From the NCBI GenBank assembly GCA_035764725.1, contig DASTYT010000046.1, positions 1 through 64,000 on the forward strand: a DNA stretch of 64,000 nt. The letters run 5' to 3'. A program made the position numbers and the translations under genes. Positions 59,856 through 64,000 of the stretch are shown piece by piece (position 1 is the stretch's first letter; each line of letters begins with the position of its first letter). The notes under the pieces were generated by a model. That model ran no database searches. It saw only the letters and a program-made list of their open reading frames with translations, and was not told the origin of the DNA. The DNA is from Candidatus Methylomirabilota bacterium. GTDB lineage: Bacteria > Methylomirabilota > Methylomirabilia > Rokubacteriales > CSP1-6.

Positions 59856-61448
59856 ATGATGACCGAATCGAGGCGGCGTTTCCTGGCACGCGCCGGAGCC
59901 TTCGCCGTGCCCGCGCTCGTCGTGCGCTCGCGCACGTCTTGGGCCGCGCCGTCGCTCAGCGTGCGCGATCTCGGCGCGCGGGGCGACGGCCGCACGGCGG
60001 ACACGCGCCCCATCCAGGCCGCGATCGACCAGGCGGCCCGCGTCGGGGGCACCGTCGTGATCCCCGCCGGCCGGTATCGGGCCGGGACGCTCCGGCTGCG
60101 CAGCCGGGTGACCGTTCGACTCGAGCGCGATGCCGTCCTCCTCGCGAGTCCCGACGACAAGGACTTCGACCCGCCGGAAGAGCACGCCTACGAGACCTTC
60201 GCGGATCGGGAGACGCGCGACTTCTCGTTCGCGCTCCTGCAGGGACGAGGGCTCGAGGAGATCGCCATCGTCGGGCCCGGCCGCATCGACGGCAACCGCC
60301 GCTCGCGCGAAGGCCCGAAGCCCATCGCGCTGCGGGAGTGCCGCGGGATCCGGATCCACGGCGTCACCGTGGCCAATGCCGGCAACTACGCCCTCAGCCT
60401 GCTCGGCTGCGACGACGTGGACATCCGGGCCGTGACCATCGAGAACGGCCACGCCGACGGGATCGATCCCGATTGCTGCCGGAACGTGCGCATCGCCGAC
60501 TGCACCGTGGAGTCGCGCGATGATGCGATCGTGCTCAAGACGAGCCTCGCCCTCGGCGCGCCGCGCGCCACCGAGGGGGTGACGGTTCAGGGCTGCCGGC
60601 TCGTGACGCATCACAACGCGCTCAAGCTCGGCACGGAGTCGAGCGGCGATTTTCGGCGGATCGTCTTCCGCGACTGCGTGGTCGAGGGCCGCCGTTACCC
60701 ACTGAAGGGCGAGCTCAGCTCCGGAATCTCGCTGCAGGCGGTGGACGGGGGCACGATCGAGCACGTGAGCGTGTCGAACATCCGCATGAAGAACATCCGC
60801 ACGCCGTTCTTCGTGCGGCGCGCGCGCCGCGGCCGGGGCCAGGAGATCGCGACGCCGGGAGCGCTTCGCGACGTCACGATCGCAAACGTCACCGCCACCG
60901 GCGTCGCCGGCACCGGCGCTCTCCTGGGCATTCCCGGCCATCCCGTGACCCGCGTCACGCTGCGCAACATCCACGTCTCCGCGCGCGGGGGTGAGAAGGC
61001 CGACGCCGTGACGCTGAACATTCCCGAGATGGAGCGGATGTACCCGGACGCGTACCTCTTCGGCGAGCTGCCCGGCTATGCGCTCTACGGGCGGCATGTC
61101 GAGGGCCTCGTGGTCGAGGGGCTGGACGCCACCGTGGAGCTGCGGGACGCGCGGCCCGCGGTGGTGGCCGACGATGTCCGCGGGGCGGAGCTCCATGGGA
61201 TCCGGGTCCTGCCGCCCGTCGATGGTGGCCCGACGGTGTGGCTCCACGCGGTCCGGGACAGCACGCTCTCGGAGCTGCGGCGCCGCGGCTCGGGGCCCAT
61301 GCAGATCCGCGTGAGCGGGCGCGACACCGCGCGGCTCACGCTGGTCGAGGGGGGGACGAGCCCCGCCGAGCGGTACACCGTCGCCCTCGACCCCGACGTG
61401 CCGCCGACCGTCGTCGCCATGACGTCGGGGCGCGACCGGCGGCTCTAG
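59856..61448 (+). CDS. GH28/pectate-lyase-superfamily right-handed beta-helix enzyme
   Basis: A 530-residue exported protein with a twin-arginine signal (ESRRRFLARAGAFAVPALVV). The start of the helix is SVRDLGARGDGRTADTRPIQ, the common entry of polygalacturonase-type folds. The catalytic area shows ENGHADGIDPDCCRNV (in place of NTDGxD) and SRDDAIVLKTSLALG (the DD pair), then LVTHHNALKLGTESSGDFRR (a G-H-like element). The parallel coils repeat to residue about 500. It may cleave a polygalacturonide or another acidic glycan. The start is the first of two ATGs at 59856; it is divergent from the SBP gene. Confidence 0.8.
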   Translation: MMTESRRRFLARAGAFAVPALVVRSRTSWAAPSLSVRDLGARGDGRTADTRPIQAAIDQAARVGGTVVIPAGRYRAGTLRLRSRVTVRLERDAVLLASPDDKDFDPPEEHAYETFADRETRDFSFALLQGRGLEEIAIVGPGRIDGNRRSREGPKPIALRECRGIRIHGVTVANAGNYALSLLGCDDVDIRAVTIENGHADGIDPDCCRNVRIADCTVESRDDAIVLKTSLALGAPRATEGVTVQGCRLVTHHNALKLGTESSGDFRRIVFRDCVVEGRRYPLKGELSSGISLQAVDGGTIEHVSVSNIRMKNIRTPFFVRRARRGRGQEIATPGALRDVTIANVTATGVAGTGALLGIPGHPVTRVTLRNIHVSARGGEKADAVTLNIPEMERMYPDAYLFGELPGYALYGRHVEGLVVEGLDATVELRDARPAVVADDVRGAELHGIRVLPPVDGGPTVWLHAVRDSTLSELRRRGSGPMQIRVSGRDTARLTLVEGGTSPAERYTVALDPDVPPTVVAMTSGRDRRL

Positions 61449-61527
61449 CGACCCCTAGCCATTCGGGCGATTCCCCCGCGTCCCCGCGGGGTGCATCGTG
61501 GGTCCACCAACGAAAGGGAGGATCCCG

Positions 61528-62424
61528 ATGCAAACGCTCGTCTCGCTTTCCAACGACCTCGCCTCGGCCGTGGAGCGCGCCGCGCGCGCGGTCGTCACCG
61601 TACACGCCCGCCCCCGCCTGCCGTCAACGGGCATCGTGTGGCGCTCCGGGCTCGTGGTCACCGCCGAGCACACCGTGCGCCTCGAGTCCGACCTGCGCGT
61701 CACGTGGACGGACGGGCAGAGCGCGCCCGCCACGCTGGTGGCGCGCGATCCCGGCACCGACCTTGCGGTCCTGCGCGTCGCGGAGTCCGGGCGTCCCGCC
61801 GCCGAGCTGGGCGACAGCGGCGCCCTCCGCGCGGGACATCTGGCGCTGGCGGTGGGCTACGGGCCACGCGCGAGCTGGGGCGTCATCAGTGCCACCGGCG
61901 GGGCATGGCGGACCTGGCGAGGCGGCGACGTGGACCGGCTGCTGCGCGTCGACCTCGTGCTCTACCCCGGATTCTCGGGCGGGCCGCTCGTGGACGCCAG
62001 CGGCGCGGTGGTCGGTCTCGTGACCTCCGGCCTCTCCCGCCAGCTCGAGCTGGCCGTGCCCGCGACGACGGTGAGCCGTGTCGTGGATGAGCTGGTGTCA
62101 CGCGGCCGGGTGAGCCGGGGCTATCTGGGCGTGGGGCTTCAGCCCGTGGCGCTCACCGAGGCGTTCAAGCGACTGGCGCCCGGCGCGGGCCTCGGGCTCA
62201 TGGTCGTGAGCCTCGAGCCCGAGGGGCCAGCCGCGCGTGCCGGGCTCCTCCTCGGCGACGTGCTCACCGCGCTCGAGGGCACGCCGCTCCACGATCCCGG
62301 TGACGTCACCGCGGCCATCGTGGGCCGGCCGGTGGGCAGCAACGTGCGGGTCTCGCTGATTCGCGCGGGGTCCCCGCTCGACGTGAGCGTGACCGTCGGC
62401 GAGCGGCCTTCGCGGAAACGCTAG
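61528..62424 (+). CDS. HtrA-like S1C serine protease with PDZ domain (no signal peptide)
   Basis: A 298-residue protein starting at ATG 61528, behind GGGAGG. The triad is His48 (VVTAEHTV), Asp78 (PGTDLAVL) and Ser150 (YPGFSGGPLVD), with GFSGG where GNSGG is usual. One PDZ domain covers about 200-290. The N-terminus (MQTLVSLSNDLASAVERAAR) is not a signal peptide, so the protein is probably cytoplasmic, unlike most DegP-type proteases. It is followed 15 bases later by a shorter protease of the same family. Confidence 0.85.
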   Translation: MQTLVSLSNDLASAVERAARAVVTVHARPRLPSTGIVWRSGLVVTAEHTVRLESDLRVTWTDGQSAPATLVARDPGTDLAVLRVAESGRPAAELGDSGALRAGHLALAVGYGPRASWGVISATGGAWRTWRGGDVDRLLRVDLVLYPGFSGGPLVDASGAVVGLVTSGLSRQLELAVPATTVSRVVDELVSRGRVSRGYLGVGLQPVALTEAFKRLAPGAGLGLMVVSLEPEGPAARAGLLLGDVLTALEGTPLHDPGDVTAAIVGRPVGSNVRVSLIRAGSPLDVSVTVGERPSRKR

Positions 62425-62439
62425 GCCGGAACCGCTACG

Positions 62440-63039
62440 ATGGACGCGACGGAGACGCCGCAGGCGCTGGCGAGCGATCTCGCCGCGGTCGCCCGGGGCC
62501 TGCGGCAGAGCACGGTGGAGCTACGAGCCATGGAGCGTGCGATCGGGTCCGGCATCATCTGGGGCGGGGAGGGCCTGATCGTGACCTGCGCCCACGTCCT
62601 GCGGGGGGGCGGCCGCGCGAGCGGGGCGCCCATGGTGCGCCTCGCGGACGGCCGCCTCCTGCGCGCGGCGGTGCTGGCCTGCGACCGGCGGGTCGACCTG
62701 GCAGTCGTGCGCGTGGACGCCCACGATCTCCCGGCTGCGTCGATCGGGGATTCGGACCGCCTGCGCGCGGGCGAGCTGGTGCTCGCCGTCGGTCATCCGT
62801 GGGGGCTGATCGGCGCCGTCGTCACCGGCGTGGTGTACGCGGCATCGGGGCCGGAGGCGCCGACGGGCTCGCCATGGATCCGGGCCGATCTCCGGCTCGC
62901 GCCCGGCCACTCCGGCGGCCCCATGGCCGATGCGCGAGGCCGGGTGGTGGGCGTCAACACGATGATCGCGGGCGGCCTTGCCCTCGCGGTGCCGAGCCGC
63001 GTCGCGGGAGCGCTCGTGGAGCGGTGCCGCGCCCGGTGA
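62440..63039 (+). CDS. HtrA-like S1C serine protease lacking a PDZ domain
   Basis: A 199-residue, protease-domain-only protein. His52 (VTCAHVL), Asp86 (RRVDLAVV) and Ser158 (APGHSGGPM) complete the catalytic triad. It has no signal peptide and no PDZ domain, so substrate choice may depend on partners such as the larger neighbour. The stop TGA overlaps the start of the LuxR-type regulator (GTGA at 63036-63039), coupling the two. Two proteases plus a regulator form a compact unit. Confidence 0.83.
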   Translation: MDATETPQALASDLAAVARGLRQSTVELRAMERAIGSGIIWGGEGLIVTCAHVLRGGGRASGAPMVRLADGRLLRAAVLACDRRVDLAVVRVDAHDLPAASIGDSDRLRAGELVLAVGHPWGLIGAVVTGVVYAASGPEAPTGSPWIRADLRLAPGHSGGPMADARGRVVGVNTMIAGGLALAVPSRVAGALVERCRAR

Positions 63040-63650
63040 TCACCGTCGCGGTGCTCGCCGAGAGCACCAGGACTCGCACGCGGCTCGAGGCCCTCGTCGC
63101 CGCGCGCCCGGGGTGGCGGCTGATCGCGCCGCCCTCGGCGGACGTGCCCCTCGAGGCCGACGTGCTCGTGTTGGATCCTGGCGCGCGCGCCGTCGAGGCG
63201 GCGCTGCGGCCGCTGGCCCGCCATGCGCGCCTCCCCGCGATCCTCGTCCTGGGCGGCGCGGCGCCGCCGGTGGCCCTGCCGCGTCTCCTGCGCGCGGGGC
63301 TGCGCGGCCTGCTCCCGCGCGACGCCGCCGAGCCGGAAATCGCCGCGGCGATCGACGCGCTGGCGGCGGGATTGGTGGTGCTGCATCCCGCGGCCACGCG
63401 GGCCGCCGGCGCGCGGCCCGCGCTGCGAGCCGCGCCGGAGGAGGCACGGCCGGAGCCCCTGACCCCGCGCGAGCTGGAGGTGCTGACGATGCTGGCCGAG
63501 GGTCTCGGCAATCGCGCCATCGCGCGAAGCCTGGGGATCTCGGTGCACACCGTGAAGTTCCACGTCGCGGCGGTGCTCGACAAGCTGGGCGCGCGCAGCC
63601 GCGCGGAAGCCGTGGCGGTCGGCCTCCGCCGCGGCCTCCTCATGGTCTGA
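63036..63650 (+). CDS. LuxR/NarL-type response regulator with reduced receiver domain
   Basis: A 204-residue regulator from GTG 63036. The C-terminal GerE-type helix-turn-helix is strong: PLTPRELEVLTMLAEGLGNR and SLGISVHTVKFHVAAVLDKL (residues 141-185). The N-terminal receiver-like domain has a possible phosphoacceptor Asp47 (DVLVLDPGAR). It lacks the usual acidic pair near the N-terminus (AVLAES) and the conserved Lys near residue 90. It may therefore be phosphorylation-independent. No histidine kinase is in the window. Translational overlap with the protease gene suggests a shared function. Confidence 0.82.
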   Translation: MITVAVLAESTRTRTRLEALVAARPGWRLIAPPSADVPLEADVLVLDPGARAVEAALRPLARHARLPAILVLGGAAPPVALPRLLRAGLRGLLPRDAAEPEIAAAIDALAAGLVVLHPAATRAAGARPALRAAPEEARPEPLTPRELEVLTMLAEGLGNRAIARSLGISVHTVKFHVAAVLDKLGARSRAEAVAVGLRRGLLMV

Positions 63651-64000
63651 CGCGCGCGGGCGCAAAGATCTCCACGTCGACGCCCGGCGACGCGTGGCAG
63701 ATCGGCGGGCCGTCGGGCACGGGCAAGCCGGCCGCCGCAAGCAGCGTCTCGCCCAGGGCATCGACGCGCACCTCGTGAAGCGGGTAGGGATGGTGGCGCA
63801 CACGCGCACGGTGAAGGCCGCCGAGCCGCGGCGCGTAGAGCGCGTAGCGCTCGACCAGAAAGTGATCCCGCGTGCCGGGCGCCGCGGGCCCCCGGGCCGC
63901 ACCTACCGTCCACGTCGCCGCAAGCCGGGCCCCGCCTCCCCATCGGCGCGTGGCGTACTCGAATCCACCCCCCTCCGGGCGCATGCTCATGCGGGCGGGG
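63640..64000 (-). CDS. DUF2071-like protein, C-terminal part (runs off right edge)
   Basis: The frame is open from the window edge to the stop at 63640, giving about 119 residues. It reads GFEYATRRWGGGARLAATWT and HFLVERYALYAPRLGGLHRA, then VRHHPYPLHEVRVDALGETL and LPVPDGPPICHASPGVDVEI. This matches the C-terminal half of the DUF2071 (YqjF-like) family, whose members have about 240 residues, so about half is missing beyond the edge. The role of the family is unknown. It converges with the LuxR-type regulator, the ends overlapping by 11 bases. Confidence 0.72.
   Translation of the reverse strand, partial: PARMSMRPEGGGFEYATRRWGGGARLAATWTVGAARGPAAPGTRDHFLVERYALYAPRLGGLHRARVRHHPYPLHEVRVDALGETLLAAAGLPVPDGPPICHASPGVDVEIFAPARVRP

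Overview
This is a GC-rich, gene-dense bacterial chromosome segment with many GTG and TTG starts and very short intergenic gaps. The gene content fits an uncultured soil or subsurface lineage such as Candidatus Rokubacteria (Methylomirabilota) or a neighbouring deep-branching group. The pointers are orphan solute-binding proteins, CaiB-type CoA-transferases, luciferase-like (LLM) oxidoreductases, tungsten-type aldehyde oxidoreductase, hydantoinase-like subunits and a UGSC-family selenoprotein. That placement is inference. No rRNA, tRNA, CRISPR array, phage or intact insertion sequence was seen.

Layout. 1-12.8 kb is almost all on the minus strand: a cupin, a decayed substrate-binding protein, an MFS transporter, a UbiB-family kinase and a phasin-like protein. 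It also holds a four-gene envelope operon (small DPGTGS membrane protein, CDP-glycerol-type glycerophosphotransferase, YejM/LtaS-like sulfatase-fold protein, YidC-type insertase), a DoxX-duplication protein and a vanadium haloperoxidase-like protein. 13-20.5 kb holds two methyltransferases, a DoxX protein, a 40-residue membrane peptide, a DinB protein, a sterol desaturase-like enzyme divergent from a LysR regulator with a palindromic site between them, a broken MFS gene, an ECF sigma factor and an aldo/keto reductase. 20.7-24.8 kb contains the most striking gene, a UGSC-family oxidoreductase with an in-frame UGA (predicted selenocysteine) followed at once by a SECIS-like hairpin, plus a TauD-type dioxygenase and a BON-domain protein.

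24.8-32.8 kb looks like one catabolic transcription unit: aldehyde:ferredoxin oxidoreductase, hydantoinase A, hydantoinase B, DinB protein, Baeyer-Villiger monooxygenase. 32.9-43.4 kb carries a thioesterase, a sigma/anti-sigma pair upstream of a cupredoxin pair, an ATP-grasp enzyme, an AlkB homologue, an LLM oxidoreductase coupled to a membrane protein, an atypical SDR, a CoA-transferase and an orphan substrate-binding protein. 43.4-51.4 kb has an HtrA protease coupled to a substrate-binding protein, a remnant of an AspT-type exchanger, an SDR, a VOC protein, a D-aminoacylase coupled to a substrate-binding protein, and a second Baeyer-Villiger monooxygenase.

51.4-64 kb holds a 1,111-residue nuclease-helicase fusion, a Gly/Pro/Ser-rich secreted protein, a second CoA-transferase, a histone-like basic protein, a peptide-type binding protein coupled to a second LLM enzyme, a GH28-like protein, two adjacent HtrA-type proteases followed by a LuxR-type regulator, and the end of a DUF2071-like gene.

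Taken together, the enzymes point to aerobic and facultative use of diverse organic compounds (ketones, aldehydes, cyclic amides, acyl-CoAs, N-acyl-D-amino acids). The supply side is orphan periplasmic binding proteins: no ABC permease or ATPase gene lies in the window.
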